A stretch of DNA of 64,000 bases from Polyangium mundeleinium (GTDB lineage Bacteria > Myxococcota_A > Polyangia > Polyangiales > Polyangiaceae), in assembly GCF_028369105.1 (NCBI RefSeq), contig NZ_JAQNDO010000001.1, forward strand, positions 9,580,501 through 9,644,500. The letters are read 5' to 3'. Shown in pieces: positions 24,040-34,810 of this stretch. A program made the translations under genes and the position numbers. The first letter of the stretch is position 1. Every line of letters starts with the position of its first letter. A model generated the notes under the pieces. The model was not told the DNA's origin and made no database searches. It worked only from the letters and a program-made list of their open reading frames with translations.

Positions 24040-27000
24040 TACGAACGCAACGTCGCTTCGTCCGATCGCGTCCGCGCGAGGTGGCGCTCGATCCGGGGCG
24101 TCATGACGTTCGGCACGGTCCGCCCTATTGCGAGCGCGCGCTCGAAATGGCGCCGCGCCTCGGCCGTGCGCCCGCGGCGGAGCGCCGACAAACCTCGGGC
24201 CTCCGTCACCTCCAGGCGCTCTTGCCCCACGGAAAACTCGCGTGAGCGGGCTTCGAGCGCGTCCCAGGTCGCGTCGTCCGTGTCCCGCGTGGCGAGCTCC
24301 AGCATGACGCAGAGCACGTCCTCCGCCGGCACGGAGAGCGCGGGGCCCGCCTGCGCCCGGATGCGCGCCGCCGCCTCGCGCGCGCCCTCGAGGTCGCCGC
24401 GAAAATGCCGCAGGCGCCCGTCGAGCAGGGCGATCACGGGCCGCGGCGCGCCGCCCGTGTGCCGCACTTCGAGCGCGAGCGCGCGCGCCGCGTGAGGCTC
24501 GGCCGCGTCGAGGTCGTCCCATAGATACAGGTACTCGCCGAGGTTGTGGCACGCGAGGATCTCGAGCCAGTCCTGGCCGAGCTCGCGGCCAAGCCAGGCG
24601 ACGCGTTCGAAATCGGCGACCATGCGCGCCTTGTCCCCGACGAGCGCCGCGAGCAGCGCCCGCGCGTTGATCACGCTGGCGAGGTGGAGGTCGTCGCCGT
24701 GCGACTCGCAAAGCTCGATCGCACGCACGATCGCACGCTCGGCTTCGGCGAGGCAGCCGAGCGCCGGCAGCACGAAGCCGAGCATCGTGAGCGCGACGAT
24801 CCGCGGCTCGTACGCCTCGTCCCCGATCGCGTCCGCCACCTCGATCGCGCGCTCGAAGAGCGGGACGGCCTCGGCCTCGCGGCTGAAGCGGAGGAGCGAC
24901 AAACCCTGGCCGAGCAGGAGACGTGCGAGGAGCGCAGGCGGCCGCGATTCCGGGAGGATCCCTTCCGCCGCGACGACACGCGCGCGCGACGCCTCGTAGT
25001 CGGCCATCCAGTCGAGGACCGTGGCCTCGTCGAGGAGGATCTCCGCCTCCGCGAGGGGATCACCGGCCGCGGCCTCACGCGCGAGGGCGAGGTCGTCGAG
25101 CGCGTCCGGGTAGCGGCCAAGCCGGTAGCGCATGAGGCCCCGTCCCCGGAGGGCGCCCTGGCGCAGATCGAGGGGTTTGTCCGGGGCCCCCGCGCTCGTG
25201 GTCGAAGCCTCCAGGGCGCGCGTGTAGCAGCGCTCCGCGTCGAGCCAGTCATGCCGCGCCCGCGCCGCTTCAGCGAGCGCGAGATAGGCCCGCTCGCCGA
25301 GCGCGCGCTCGCCAGCGTTCGTCGCGTGGTGCGCGAGCTGCGCGAGGTGCCGCTCGTCCCCGCTCGGGGGCGAACGGCCGTCCCAGCCCGAAGCTTGCTG
25401 GAAATACGCCATCGCCGCGAGGTGAATCCGGGCGCGCTGGGCCTCCGGCACCGAACGCGCGATCGCCTCGCGCACGAGCGCATGCCGGAACGCGTACCGG
25501 CCCGCTCCATGGCGCGCGAGGAGCCCCGCGGCGACGAGCCGCTCCGAACCGACCCGCGCGTCGAGCGGAAAATCCCCGCCCGCGCTCATCCGATCGAGCC
25601 GACCGAGCACGCCGTGCATCTCGGCGACCGTCACCTCCGCGCCGAGGACCGCGGCCAGGCAGGCGTGCGCGCGCGCCGCGGGTGGCAGCGCGTCGAGCTC
25701 GCGGTGCGCGAGCCACTCGATGAGCGGAAGATCCGGCAGATCGTCGAGCTCGTCGGTCGCGAGAAAATACCCGCTGCCCGAAGGGTGCTTCCGGACAATC
25801 CCCTGGGCCTTGAGCCCCCGCACGAGCTCGACGAGCAGGAGCGGCACGCCTTCGGCCCGCGCCGCGATCCGCGCGACCGCCGACTCGGGTACGTTCTCCG
25901 CAGGCCGCAGAAGCTCGCGGCAGAGCGCAGCGGCGCTCGCGGGATCGAGCGGGCCGAGCCGATGCATGGCGCGGCGATGCGCCCGCGCGCCCCACGACGG
26001 GTGATCCTCCTCGAACGAGGGCCTGCCGAGTACGCACACGAAGAGCGGCGCGCGCGCCTCGGCCCGCGCAGCGAGATCCAGGATCGCGAGCGTCGCCTCA
26101 TCGGCGAAATGCGCATCGTCGAGGATCACGCAGAGCGGCGCCTCGAGTGCCCTGCGCCGCAGCGCCTCGCCCACGCTCACCGTGAGCAGCGTGCGCAACG
26201 CGCCCGGCGCGACCTCGATCGCGTGCAGCGCGGAAGGGCCCGTGATCGGCGCACCGCTGCCCTTCGAGATCCACCCGAGCGAGCGCGCCACGGTTGCGCC
26301 GGCCTCGACGTGGCGCGCGGGCCCGAGCCTCGCCGCGAGCAGTTCCCGCCCGCCGTCCTCGGGGGCCTCGTCGGGCAAGCCGAGGGCGCGTTGCAAGAGC
26401 TCGCGCACGCTCCCCGCCGCGCCGTGCACCGGCTCGTGCGCCGAGAACACGATGAGCCGCGTCCCCGGTAAAACCTGCACGAGACGCTCCACGAGGGCGC
26501 GCTTGAGAAAGCTCTTTCCGCAGCCCGCCTCGGCGAGCACGACGGCGACCGAAGGCAGCGTCCCCTCGATGGCCTGTCGCGCGAGCTCCGTGAGCGCGTC
26601 GAGCACGCGCTCGCGCCCGGAGAGCGGGATCGCGTTGCGCGACGACGTGACGTCCGTGATCTCGCCCGACGACGTGGGCGGCGTCTCCTCGACGCTGCCG
26701 TCGAGGTAGCCGGGCAGCGGATCCGGCGCGACGCCCGAGGCTTCGAGCACCGCGCGAGCAGCCGCCGAGAGGGAGACGCCGGGCGGCGACGAAGCCTTCG
26801 GGAACCGGTCTTCGCGGGCGATCCGCGGCGCCAGGATGCGGCGGGATCCCTCGGGGCCGAGGTGGACCGCGACGGCCGCGAGATCGAGCCCGACGCGCTC
26901 GCAAGCTCCCTGCTCCGTGAGCGAGCGCGCGGCTTCGAGGGCGCGCCGCGCGGGGTTCTCATCGACCTCGTGGCCGAAGGCCGCGACGTACCGGCCCGCC

Positions 27001-28169
27001 GAGGCGTGGACGATCTGCGCGCCGAACGGCTCGAGCGCGCGCCGCAGGGCGATCGCATCGAGGCTCGACTCGAAGCAGGCGATGCACACGACGCGCCGCT
27101 CGGCGCTCTTCGGTGCCTTCGCTCCGGGCGGCGGATCGAGCGTGGGTACCGCGAGCACGAGGTGCTCCTCGTCCGGCAGCGCGAGCGTGGCGGCGAGGCT
27201 CGCGCGCAGGTAGGCGGCCGAGGGAGGGCGATCGGCGGGGGCCTTGGCGAGGCAGCGCAGCACGATGTCCTCCACTGCGGACGGGATCGATCGCGCGAAC
27301 GGCGGCGGCGCGACGGCCGACGGGGGCGGCGGCCTCTGGCTCACGTGGCCCTCGCGCACGAGCGGCGCGGGACCGAAAAACGGCGGACGCCCTGTGAGCA
27401 TCTCATACAACAAGATGCCCATCGCGTAGATGTCGGTGCGCGTGTCCTCGCCGCGGTGCCCCTCGCACGACTCGGGGGCCATGTACTCGCTCGTGCCCAC
27501 GATCGCGCCCGCCGCCGTGAGCGCGGGGGCCGCGGGCCAAACGGCGCACGTGACGCCGAAATCGAGCAGCACCGCGCGTTTCCCTTCGGCGTCGACGAGG
27601 ATGTTTTCCGGCTTCAGATCGCGGTGCACGAATCCCCGCGCGTGGAGGGCCTCGAGCGCGCGCAGCACCGCGAGCCCGAGCAGGATCGCCTCGCGGGCGG
27701 GCAGCGGCCCCGCGCGGGCGAGCAGGTGATCGGCGAGCGTCCTCTCGGCGACGAGCTCCATGACCACGTACGTCCCCGTGGAGGCGAGCTCTTCGCGCGC
27801 GAAGAAGGCCGGCACGTGGGGCGGGCCGACTGCGCGCATCACCTCGACCTCGCGCACGAGGCGCGGCGCGGCCTCGGGCACGTCCGGATGCGCGAGCTTG
27901 ATGGCCACGCGCTCTCCGTCCTCGATGCGCCGCGCCGCATACACCACGCCAAACCCCCCGCGGCCCAGCGTGCCGGAGACCTCGTAGCCTGGAAACACCG
28001 GCGCGGGTGGCTCGGGTGGCTCGGGCGTGATCGTGTCCGGCGGGCCTGTGCCGTGCTCGGGGCAACCGTCCACGGGTACGCGCCGCCCGCACGCGAGGCA
28101 TCGGATGCCTCGCCGTGGGCCCAGGGAAACCGGGCCCTCGTCGAGCGGCGCGCCGTGGACAAACGTCAT
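24039..28169 (-). CDS. Ser/Thr protein kinase fused to ATPase and TPR regions
   Basis: A 1376-residue signalling protein. The start has a CxxC-H-like patch (CLACGRRVPVDGCPEHG). The kinase spans about 55-320: GRGGFGVVYAA, VAIK, HRDLKPENIL near 180, LLDFGVT and YMAPESC. Next, about 350-490, comes a region that looks like a degenerate nucleotide-cyclase-type fold (RRVVCIACFESSLDAIALRR). A STAND/AAA-type ATPase follows with Walker A EAGCGKS near 550 and Walker B LCVILDDAHF near 690. The last 450 residues are helical repeats of the TPR type. Myxobacterial kinases of this build act as large regulatory scaffolds. The ATG at 28169 overlaps the lipoprotein stop (ATGA). Confidence 0.92.
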   Translation of the reverse strand: MTFVHGAPLDEGPVSLGPRRGIRCLACGRRVPVDGCPEHGTGPPDTITPEPPEPPAPVFPGYEVSGTLGRGGFGVVYAARRIEDGERVAIKLAHPDVPEAAPRLVREVEVMRAVGPPHVPAFFAREELASTGTYVVMELVAERTLADHLLARAGPLPAREAILLGLAVLRALEALHARGFVHRDLKPENILVDAEGKRAVLLDFGVTCAVWPAAPALTAAGAIVGTSEYMAPESCEGHRGEDTRTDIYAMGILLYEMLTGRPPFFGPAPLVREGHVSQRPPPPSAVAPPPFARSIPSAVEDIVLRCLAKAPADRPPSAAYLRASLAATLALPDEEHLVLAVPTLDPPPGAKAPKSAERRVVCIACFESSLDAIALRRALEPFGAQIVHASAGRYVAAFGHEVDENPARRALEAARSLTEQGACERVGLDLAAVAVHLGPEGSRRILAPRIAREDRFPKASSPPGVSLSAAARAVLEASGVAPDPLPGYLDGSVEETPPTSSGEITDVTSSRNAIPLSGRERVLDALTELARQAIEGTLPSVAVVLAEAGCGKSFLKRALVERLVQVLPGTRLIVFSAHEPVHGAAGSVRELLQRALGLPDEAPEDGGRELLAARLGPARHVEAGATVARSLGWISKGSGAPITGPSALHAIEVAPGALRTLLTVSVGEALRRRALEAPLCVILDDAHFADEATLAILDLAARAEARAPLFVCVLGRPSFEEDHPSWGARAHRRAMHRLGPLDPASAAALCRELLRPAENVPESAVARIAARAEGVPLLLVELVRGLKAQGIVRKHPSGSGYFLATDELDDLPDLPLIEWLAHRELDALPPAARAHACLAAVLGAEVTVAEMHGVLGRLDRMSAGGDFPLDARVGSERLVAAGLLARHGAGRYAFRHALVREAIARSVPEAQRARIHLAAMAYFQQASGWDGRSPPSGDERHLAQLAHHATNAGERALGERAYLALAEAARARHDWLDAERCYTRALEASTTSAGAPDKPLDLRQGALRGRGLMRYRLGRYPDALDDLALAREAAAGDPLAEAEILLDEATVLDWMADYEASRARVVAAEGILPESRPPALLARLLLGQGLSLLRFSREAEAVPLFERAIEVADAIGDEAYEPRIVALTMLGFVLPALGCLAEAERAIVRAIELCESHGDDLHLASVINARALLAALVGDKARMVADFERVAWLGRELGQDWLEILACHNLGEYLYLWDDLDAAEPHAARALALEVRHTGGAPRPVIALLDGRLRHFRGDLEGAREAAARIRAQAGPALSVPAEDVLCVMLELATRDTDDATWDALEARSREFSVGQERLEVTEARGLSALRRGRTAEARRHFERALAIGRTVPNVMTPRIERHLARTRSDEATLRS

Positions 28170-29044
28170 GGCAGGAACACCGTCACGACCTCCGTGGTCT
28201 TGCGAGGCGGGCTCACCGTCCCATCGTAGACGCATTTCGGACGAAATCCATTGGTCGTATCGATCGAATCACACACGGCGTCGCAGGAGCCGCGCCGCAC
28301 GATGATCCCGCAGCTCTCGATTCCGGCGGGCCCGACGTGCCCCGCGGCGCAGTCGCGCTGGACGCTGCGCGCGTAATCTGTGTTCGGGACATATACACAG
28401 GACTGCAGGTACGGCGTCGGCGCGAACAGGTTCCCCCAGAAAGCCCCTTCCTCTCGAGGAAAGATGATTTTCTCGAGGGTCCCCGCCTGCTTGATTGCGC
28501 TGTGGGCGGCTCGCATCGAGATCAGGACCGTCACGCCATACCAATTCGTCCGGGCCGCAAGGCACGCCGAGACCCACCGTTGCCCCGTCTCGTCGAGGGG
28601 CCCGGTCGCCCAGGAAGGCGCGAGCCCGAGCTGGCCGACGTAGGCCTCCGTATGCTCGACGCCGTCGAGGTCGGTCCATGTCACCGTGAACGATTGGGAC
28701 GGAGCGAGCGCGCACCCCACGGCATAACGGAGGAACATCCGCGACCCATGTCCGGCCTCGCCCGGATCCTGCAGCGCGGCGAGCGTGTCCGGGCTAAAGG
28801 CCGACGGTGTGAGCGCGTTCGGCTGAATTGCGTTCGGCTGAATCGCGTTCGGCTGGATTGCATTCGGCTGAATCGAGTTCGGCTGAATTGCGTTCGGCTG
28901 AATCGCGTTCTCCTCGACGAGGCCCATCACCGCGACCCCCTCGACGGTCCCTTCCTCCTCCTCCAAGAACGCGTCCTCTGCGTCCCCGCAGCCCACGAGT
29001 GTCCCCAACGAAATCGCCAGCCAAGCGAGCGTGTTGCTCCGCAT
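28166..29044 (-). CDS. Lipoprotein with NAIQP pentapeptide repeats
   Basis: A 292-residue protein. The ATG at 29044 has GGGGGGAA upstream and gives a lipoprotein signal with lipobox LVGC near residue 19. After an acidic linker come six pentapeptides of consensus NAIQP, then a region with W and Cys (ALAPSQSFTVTWTDLDGVEH) and a C-terminal part with four or five Cys. Similar IQP-repeat lipoproteins occur in myxobacteria but have no known function. It is co-transcribed with the giant kinase, so it may be its envelope partner or input. Confidence 0.7.
   Translation of the reverse strand: MRSNTLAWLAISLGTLVGCGDAEDAFLEEEEGTVEGVAVMGLVEENAIQPNAIQPNSIQPNAIQPNAIQPNAIQPNALTPSAFSPDTLAALQDPGEAGHGSRMFLRYAVGCALAPSQSFTVTWTDLDGVEHTEAYVGQLGLAPSWATGPLDETGQRWVSACLAARTNWYGVTVLISMRAAHSAIKQAGTLEKIIFPREEGAFWGNLFAPTPYLQSCVYVPNTDYARSVQRDCAAGHVGPAGIESCGIIVRRGSCDAVCDSIDTTNGFRPKCVYDGTVSPPRKTTEVVTVFLP
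28814..28903. repeat. 15-bp tandem repeat, six units, coding for NAIQP
   Basis: Six in-frame copies of a 15-base unit GCGTTCGGCTGAATY (plus-strand reading) with a few changes at positions 2, 12 and 15. A seventh, diverged copy follows. The repeat keeps frame, so its number can vary without breaking the lipoprotein. Confidence 0.9.
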
Positions 29045-29349
29045 GTTGTTCCCCCCACCCCTACGCGAACATGAAAAATATGAAATCGAGAAGAAAGACG
29101 GCAGTACTCTAGCACCCGGAAAGCACACACGAACTGAAAACGAAGCGGGTCGAAAAAGAATGACCCGGCGCGAGTCGATCGAATCTGTCCGCGACGCGCC
29201 GCAGCGAAATCCGTCGCTCGTGGACCTGAGGAACGTTCGTTCCCGGACGCGCGGCGACGCGCGGGACGTGCTATCGTGAAATATCTACGATTGCTTGGTT
29301 TCCGCGGAGTCCGCCCCTTCGGGGGAGGACGGAAAGCAGGGGGCAGGCC
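29045..29349. promoter_or_regulatory. Divergent promoter region between lipoprotein and kinase genes
   Basis: These 305 bases hold no gene. The AT-rich stretch at 29068-29120 is the likely promoter of the minus-strand lipoprotein-kinase operon. Nearer the plus-strand kinase are two dyads: GGAACG-TT-CGTTCC at 29230-29243 and ATCGT-N9-ACGAT at 29273-29291. Either could be an operator. No sigma-70 boxes match well enough to state a start point. Confidence 0.45.
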
Positions 29350-30849
29350 ATGGGGGGAATCAACGACATGACCACGCGGCCGCACGTCAAGACCAGGGAG
29401 AGCGGGCGCTCGGGTGAGCTGCACGCCGGGACGAGCCTCGGTGATTACGTGATCGAGGCTCTCACCTCGTCGGGCGGGCATGGCTCGGTGTATCGCGCGC
29501 GCCGCCACGTCGACGGCGGCCGCGTCGCCATCAAGGTGATGCACCCGGCGCTCATGGCGCTGCCGCGCATGGCCGAGCGATTCGTGCGGGAGGTCGAGGT
29601 CATTCTGCGGCTCCACCACCCGAACATCGTCGAGGTCCATGAGCTCGGCACATTGCCCGACGGCACCCCCTATTACGTGATGGAGTACCTCGAAGGCACG
29701 ACGCTGCGCAATTACCTCGGGGCGCGCGGGAGGCTCACGCCCGACGATGCGCTCTCGATCCTCGAACCCGTCTGCGCCGCGCTCGCCTCCGCGCACGAGG
29801 CCGGCATCGTCCACAGGGACGTGAAGGCGAGCAACATCATGATCGGCGAGGGCTCGCCGCGCGTTGTAAAACTCCTCGATTTCGGGATCGCCAAGCTCCT
29901 CGCGCCCGAGCCGGGCCGCGCCGGGCTGACCTCGATCGGCCAGCAGCTCGGCACGCCCTCCATCATGGCGCCCGAGCAGATCCTTTGTGGTCCCATCGAC
30001 GCGCGCACCGACATCTACGCGCTTGGCGCGCTCCTGCACGTCCTCTTCACGGGGCGCCCGCCCTTCGAATCGAACGTGCACGAGGGCCTCGTCGAGCAGC
30101 ACCTCGCGGCGCCTCCGCCACGCCCGAGCCAACGCGCCCCCGTGAGCCCCGCCCTCGACGCCATCGTGCTCCGGTGCCTCGAAAAGAAGCCCGATCGGCG
30201 ATTCGAGTCCATCGGCGCGTTTCTCGAAGCGCTGCGTGAGGCCGTGCGCGCCGGCCGATCCGAGGAGACGGCCTGCGCCGAGGCGGAACGGCGCGCGGTC
30301 GGCATCCACGTCGACCTGCGTTTCCCCGAGGGCGCGGACGAGGCCGACGAATCACTCGTCACGGCGCTCGCGCAAACCCTCGAACGCGCCGAGGAGTGCA
30401 TGCGCTCGGGCGGCTTCGTGCTCGCCACCGTCACGAGCACGCAGCTCCTCGGGGTCAGGTTGCTCTCGGCCGATCCGGTGCACGCGAAGACCGAACGACG
30501 CTCCGCCGTGCAGTTTGCCCTGACGCTTCACGCCGCGCTGCAGCCGCAGGACGAAGGGAGCACGGTGCACGCGAACGTGGCCGTCCACGTGGACGCGGTG
30601 AACGTGCGCGTCGCCGCGGAGATGGACATCGCCTCGGGCGACCTCGCGCGCACGGAGGCGTGGACGCCGCGGGGCAACGTGGATGGGCTCGCGGCGACGG
30701 ACGCCGCCATCGAGGGCCTGAGCGGCAGCGCGGGTGGTTTCTTTCTCGAACCGGGCCCGTCTGGCGCGACGATCGTCCGGCGAGCCTCGACACGCCGCTC
30801 GAAGCCCTCGCTCACGATGGTCTCGGGTCAGGGCAGGCCGGGCACCTGA
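29350..30849 (+). CDS. Soluble eukaryote-like Ser/Thr protein kinase
   Basis: A 499-residue protein. The kinase domain spans about 30-300: a Gly loop SSGGHGSVYRA, VAIKVMHP, catalytic HRDVKASNIM near 155, LLDFGIAKLL near 177 and GTPSIMAPEQI. The last 200 residues are mixed alpha/beta without a membrane segment (LRFPEGADEADESLVTALA) and not recognised. Substitution of the usual KxxN by KASN keeps the catalytic Asn. It starts at ATG with AGGGGG upstream and is divergent from the lipoprotein-kinase operon. Targets are unknown. Confidence 0.9.
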   Translation: MGGINDMTTRPHVKTRESGRSGELHAGTSLGDYVIEALTSSGGHGSVYRARRHVDGGRVAIKVMHPALMALPRMAERFVREVEVILRLHHPNIVEVHELGTLPDGTPYYVMEYLEGTTLRNYLGARGRLTPDDALSILEPVCAALASAHEAGIVHRDVKASNIMIGEGSPRVVKLLDFGIAKLLAPEPGRAGLTSIGQQLGTPSIMAPEQILCGPIDARTDIYALGALLHVLFTGRPPFESNVHEGLVEQHLAAPPPRPSQRAPVSPALDAIVLRCLEKKPDRRFESIGAFLEALREAVRAGRSEETACAEAERRAVGIHVDLRFPEGADEADESLVTALAQTLERAEECMRSGGFVLATVTSTQLLGVRLLSADPVHAKTERRSAVQFALTLHAALQPQDEGSTVHANVAVHVDAVNVRVAAEMDIASGDLARTEAWTPRGNVDGLAATDAAIEGLSGSAGGFFLEPGPSGATIVRRASTRRSKPSLTMVSGQGRPGT

Positions 30850-30865
30850 GCCACCTTCCGGCTGG

Positions 30866-33800
30866 TCAGGATGCCGCGCGCCGTCGCGCGACCTTCCACC
30901 GCTCCCCGCGCTCGACCGAGACGACGACACCGACGGCGGCGAGGCCATCGAGCAGATCGGCTACGTCGGCCATCTTCGCTCCCTTGAAACCTGCGGCGAT
31001 GTCGTCTGCGCTGAACGCTCCGCGGAGCGTGCCGAGGCGATCCCGGACCGCGGCGATCTGCTCGGGGAGCTTCTTCGGCCAGGGCTTCGCCTTCGGGGCT
31101 GCGGCAGCCGGCGCTACCTCGTCGTCGGGTGCTTCCTCCACGGTGGCGATCGTGGTCTGCGTGGCGGCCTGCGCGCCGCTCGGGTTCTGGAACGCGGGAC
31201 GGAGCCAGCGAACGATCCCGCGCGCTTCCTCGGCAGCCCGCTCGGCATTCAGGGCAACGAGCTTCTCCAAGAGCTGCTCGTCGGTAAGGTCGGAGGGCCA
31301 GCCGTACGCCTCGAAGACGGCGGCGTCGAGATCCTCATGCAGGCTCAGCAGCGTCGCCCCGAGGCCGGCCTCCCACACATTCTTGTCGCTCTCATCGAGG
31401 GTCCCCCCAGCGCGCACGACGTCGAGCGCCTTGTAGAGCTTCGTCAACGTCAACGATGGATGCGACGCCTGCTGCTGCTTGCGGTGCGAATCCAACCGCT
31501 CGGCGAGATGTGCGATGCGCTTGCGGAGCCGGGGCGATGCTTCGGGGAAGGGGAAGGGGTCGAAACAACGAGTCTTGTTATACCGCGGGTCATGCCGGAT
31601 CCCCAGGCGCCCCCCGGCAGCAAGCGCCCAGCACACGTGAACACGGCTGGACAGAACGCCCAAGAAGTAGGCATCGTCCACCGCGACTGCGACCACCATG
31701 TTGTCCGGAAGGATCTCACCATCAAGAAATACAAAATAACGCCGCCGGGCGCTCTCGGGAGTTGCTATGTACCGCGAGAGTCCCCGGAGAGCTCCGCGCA
31801 ACTCCGTATTCCTCCGGCCAAAGAGCCACCAGTTTTCGCGCCGGTAACGCTCGTTGTTGTGGTCCCGTTCCGGCTTCACCCGCTCGACGATCCGGTGGTA
31901 CACCGCGGGGAACCGCGCCCTCACTTGCTCGGCGGTCAGTCCGTCGAGATCGATCACGTACAACCCCCGCGGATGAGCGGCGAGATCGTTACCATTGCGG
32001 TACGGCCTGATATGCCGCTCGATGCCCCGAATCGAGCCCACGCCGAGCTTCTGTAGGTCCTTGGGCTCGACAAGGAAACCAGCACCATGGAGCTTCACGC
32101 CAGGCGAACTCAATCCGAGATTCGAACGTAGCGCAGACGCGCCCGCAACATTCGCGCCAACTGTAAGATCGGTATTGATCCTGCCGCTACACCAATCCAA
32201 ATCGACCCGCACCTCGCCATTTTCGGCGTGGAACTCTCGGACAACTCGCCCCCTGAGCCCGTCCTGTTGTCCTGGAGCAAGAACCGTCATGGCGGTCCGC
32301 ACTTCGGCACCACCCGATGCCTGGTCGTACTTCGCCGTCGTCCAAGGGTGATCCGCAATCGCAAAGACCAGAGAAGCGGGGTTCTCCTCCTCCAGATGAG
32401 CCTGCACGATCCGACGATTGCGGGTCTGCGTTATGCTCGTTGTCGTGATGAGCCCGGCCCTTGAGACTGCCCCCCTGCGAACGAGCGCAGCGGCATGATG
32501 CCACCAATACATTACAAAATCAGCGGAGTCCGGCACTTCAGGATAGCTAGCGCGTAGGGCCTCGGTATAGCCGTTCCCCAGTTCGGTACGCATCCGCCAA
32601 TTCCCCAGGAAAGGCGGATTTCCGATGATATACCCAGCCTCAGGCCACCCCGCCTTCCGCGGGTTCACGTACCGATGCACGGGCACGGTCGCCTTCTCAT
32701 CCGGCACCATCTCCCCCGTGACCGGGTGCTTCTTCATCGTCTCCCCGTCCCACCGCGTCACGGGCTTGCCTTTCTCGTCACGGACCAGCTCCACGTTATC
32801 CCACGCGAGCACGGCATCCCGGCATTCGATGTTCTGGAAGTCCCGGAGCACCGGCTCCGGCGGCGGTGTCAACCTCCCATATGTCCGGAAGTGCCATTGG
32901 AGGTAACCGATCCAGAGGACGAGCTCCGCGATCTCCTTGGCCCATGGCTTCACCTCGATCCCGAGGAACTGCCCGGGCGTCACGCGGATGCCCGTCGCAT
33001 GCAAGAGCTCCTGCCGCTCGCCGAGGTCGTTGAGCAGGGCAAGAACCTCGCTCTCCAGCCGCTTGAAAAGGTCGAGGGTCACGTAAAGAAAGTTCCCCGA
33101 GCCGCAAGCCGGATCGAGGACGCGCGTTTGCGTAAGCTTCGCGTGATAGGTACGGACGGCCGCACGGGCTTCCTTTTCCTTCCCGCTCTGGTAGAGCTTC
33201 CGCGCCGCGGTCTGCACGTTCTCCCATTCTTCGCGCAGGGGCTCTTCAATCGTCGGCCGAATCAACCGCTCGACGTAGGCGCGCGGCGTGTAATGGGCCC
33301 CGAGCTTGTGCCGCTCCTTCGGGTTCAAGGCGCGTTCGAGGAGCGTCCCGAAGATGGCCGGATCCACCTCGGACCAGTCACGCCGCGCGGCCTCCAGCAG
33401 GAGCGCGAGCGATTCCTTGGAGAGCGGCAGGCCGGTCGGCTGCTTGAAGAGCCCGCCGTTGAACCGCAGGAGCTTGCCAAAATAAGAGAACGAGGTGCCC
33501 TCGTTCATCGCCGTCCAGAGCCCTTCAATGGCCGCGGGGAAGGCGCGCGGGTTCGTGATCCAGTGGTGCTCCAGCCCTTCCGTGAAAAGCCGCGACGGCA
33601 AGAGCGCCACATCCTCGGCGAACATCGTGAAGATGCAGCGCATGAGGAACTTGGCCACGGCCTCGGGCGGGTTCTTCTCGACCTCCAGCTTCTTCGCGAG
33701 CTCCGCGAGCTGCGCGGCGACCTCCCGTGTCACCCGCTCGGCCCGGCGCGAGGGGTCGAGGGAGAGCGGATCCGTGAAGACCGCGCGCAGGGTGTCGACG

Positions 33801-34300
33801 TGCTTCGCGAGGTCCCGGAGGTAGATCCGCCGGTTCTGCGCGTTCGGGAAGGCCGGCCAGCGCCGCGTGCCGTCGAAGTCGGCGTAGAGCTCGAACACGT
33901 ACCCGATATCGCAGACGACGAGGAACGGCGGCGGATCGTCGAGCGCGCTCGCGTAGCCGAGCGCCTGCCCGCGCGCGTCGACCATCGCGAGATCCCAGGA
34001 GTCCGTCCCGCGCTGCGTCTTGCCGCTCTTTTTCGTCCCGACCGCGGCGGCCTGCTTCGCTTCGAGGAGGAAGCACCCATGCTTGTAGAGGTCCGCGCGC
34101 TTGGTCGTGACCTTGCCGCCCTCCTGCGTCATCGGGATCGGCTTCTCGAAGACGTACCGATCACGCGCCGGGTCGCCCGTGGCCGGCTCAGGCCGGGGGA
34201 CGCCCAGTACGTCGCAGAGCTCCGCGAGGAAAAGGTCCTTGTTGGCGCGCTCGGAGGCGCCGGAGGCGCTCCACTTTTCGACGAAGGCAGCGACGTCCAT
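30866..34300 (-). CDS. MmeI-type single-chain restriction enzyme and adenine methyltransferase
   Basis: A 1144-residue protein with the MmeI (type IIL/IIG) plan. The N-terminal PD-(D/E)xK nuclease has D-X9-E-x-K in [13 protein letters not shown]. With the ATG at 34300 these residues are D70, E80 and K82, the same numbering I recall for MmeI, which favours this start over a GTG at 34324 that has a better ribosome site. A helical spacer follows; then the gamma-class N6-adenine methyltransferase with motif [13 protein letters not shown] near 400 and motif [10 protein letters not shown] near 565. Then come a target recognition region and a C-terminal domain with an Ala/Pro linker. It should both cut and modify one strand of its site. 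It stands alone, with codon use like its neighbours. Confidence 0.92.
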   Translation of the reverse strand: MDVAAFVEKWSASGASERANKDLFLAELCDVLGVPRPEPATGDPARDRYVFEKPIPMTQEGGKVTTKRADLYKHGCFLLEAKQAAAVGTKKSGKTQRGTDSWDLAMVDARGQALGYASALDDPPPFLVVCDIGYVFELYADFDGTRRWPAFPNAQNRRIYLRDLAKHVDTLRAVFTDPLSLDPSRRAERVTREVAAQLAELAKKLEVEKNPPEAVAKFLMRCIFTMFAEDVALLPSRLFTEGLEHHWITNPRAFPAAIEGLWTAMNEGTSFSYFGKLLRFNGGLFKQPTGLPLSKESLALLLEAARRDWSEVDPAIFGTLLERALNPKERHKLGAHYTPRAYVERLIRPTIEEPLREEWENVQTAARKLYQSGKEKEARAAVRTYHAKLTQTRVLDPACGSGNFLYVTLDLFKRLESEVLALLNDLGERQELLHATGIRVTPGQFLGIEVKPWAKEIAELVLWIGYLQWHFRTYGRLTPPPEPVLRDFQNIECRDAVLAWDNVELVRDEKGKPVTRWDGETMKKHPVTGEMVPDEKATVPVHRYVNPRKAGWPEAGYIIGNPPFLGNWRMRTELGNGYTEALRASYPEVPDSADFVMYWWHHAAALVRRGAVSRAGLITTTSITQTRNRRIVQAHLEEENPASLVFAIADHPWTTAKYDQASGGAEVRTAMTVLAPGQQDGLRGRVVREFHAENGEVRVDLDWCSGRINTDLTVGANVAGASALRSNLGLSSPGVKLHGAGFLVEPKDLQKLGVGSIRGIERHIRPYRNGNDLAAHPRGLYVIDLDGLTAEQVRARFPAVYHRIVERVKPERDHNNERYRRENWWLFGRRNTELRGALRGLSRYIATPESARRRYFVFLDGEILPDNMVVAVAVDDAYFLGVLSSRVHVCWALAAGGRLGIRHDPRYNKTRCFDPFPFPEASPRLRKRIAHLAERLDSHRKQQQASHPSLTLTKLYKALDVVRAGGTLDESDKNVWEAGLGATLLSLHEDLDAAVFEAYGWPSDLTDEQLLEKLVALNAERAAEEARGIVRWLRPAFQNPSGAQAATQTTIATVEEAPDDEVAPAAAAPKAKPWPKKLPEQIAAVRDRLGTLRGAFSADDIAAGFKGAKMADVADLLDGLAAVGVVVSVERGERWKVARRRAAS

Positions 34301-34810
34301 GGCGGAGGCGGGAGGGTAGCCCACAGACGCCCCTGGCAGGAAGGGCTGATCGCGTCAGAAGTGCGCGCACCAATCCACCCACCGCCCCCCGTTTGGGCCC
34401 CCTCCACCGACCGAAGCGCTCGATGAGGGCCCCCCCTGGGCGCGCGCCCGCATGCATGGGCCTCCACGGGCCCCGCCCGCGGGTGCGCCCCCTCTTCGCC
34501 TGGCCTCTCCCCGCCCCTTGCATGAGCGCCGGAGGTCATCGCTCCCCCGGGAGGCGGCTCGCCCTCACGCGCGGCGCTCGACCCTTCGAGGTGTCGCAGG
34601 GGCTCTCCCGCGCGTGCCCTTCCGTGTGGAGGCCTGAAGGTGGGCCTCGCGGAGCCGCTCGCCGTCGCGACGAGACCACCGTGCGCCGCTTGGTCGAGCG
34701 TCCTTGCGCGCGCCGAGCCCTCCCGGGCGTTTCCGCACGCAAGATTTCAACGCCGAAGGCCCTCCTCGAGGCCACGTTCGCCTTGACGCGCCCGCCGTAC
34801 CCCAGCGACC
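34301..34810. other. Gene-free, pyrimidine-rich stretch
   Basis: About 510 bases between divergent genes. The plus strand is C-rich with several CCCCCC and GGGCCC blocks near 34380-34480. Open frames cross it on both strands, but none has codon bias, a ribosome site or recognisable protein. It probably holds the promoters of both flanking genes; no clear boxes seen. Confidence 0.5.
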
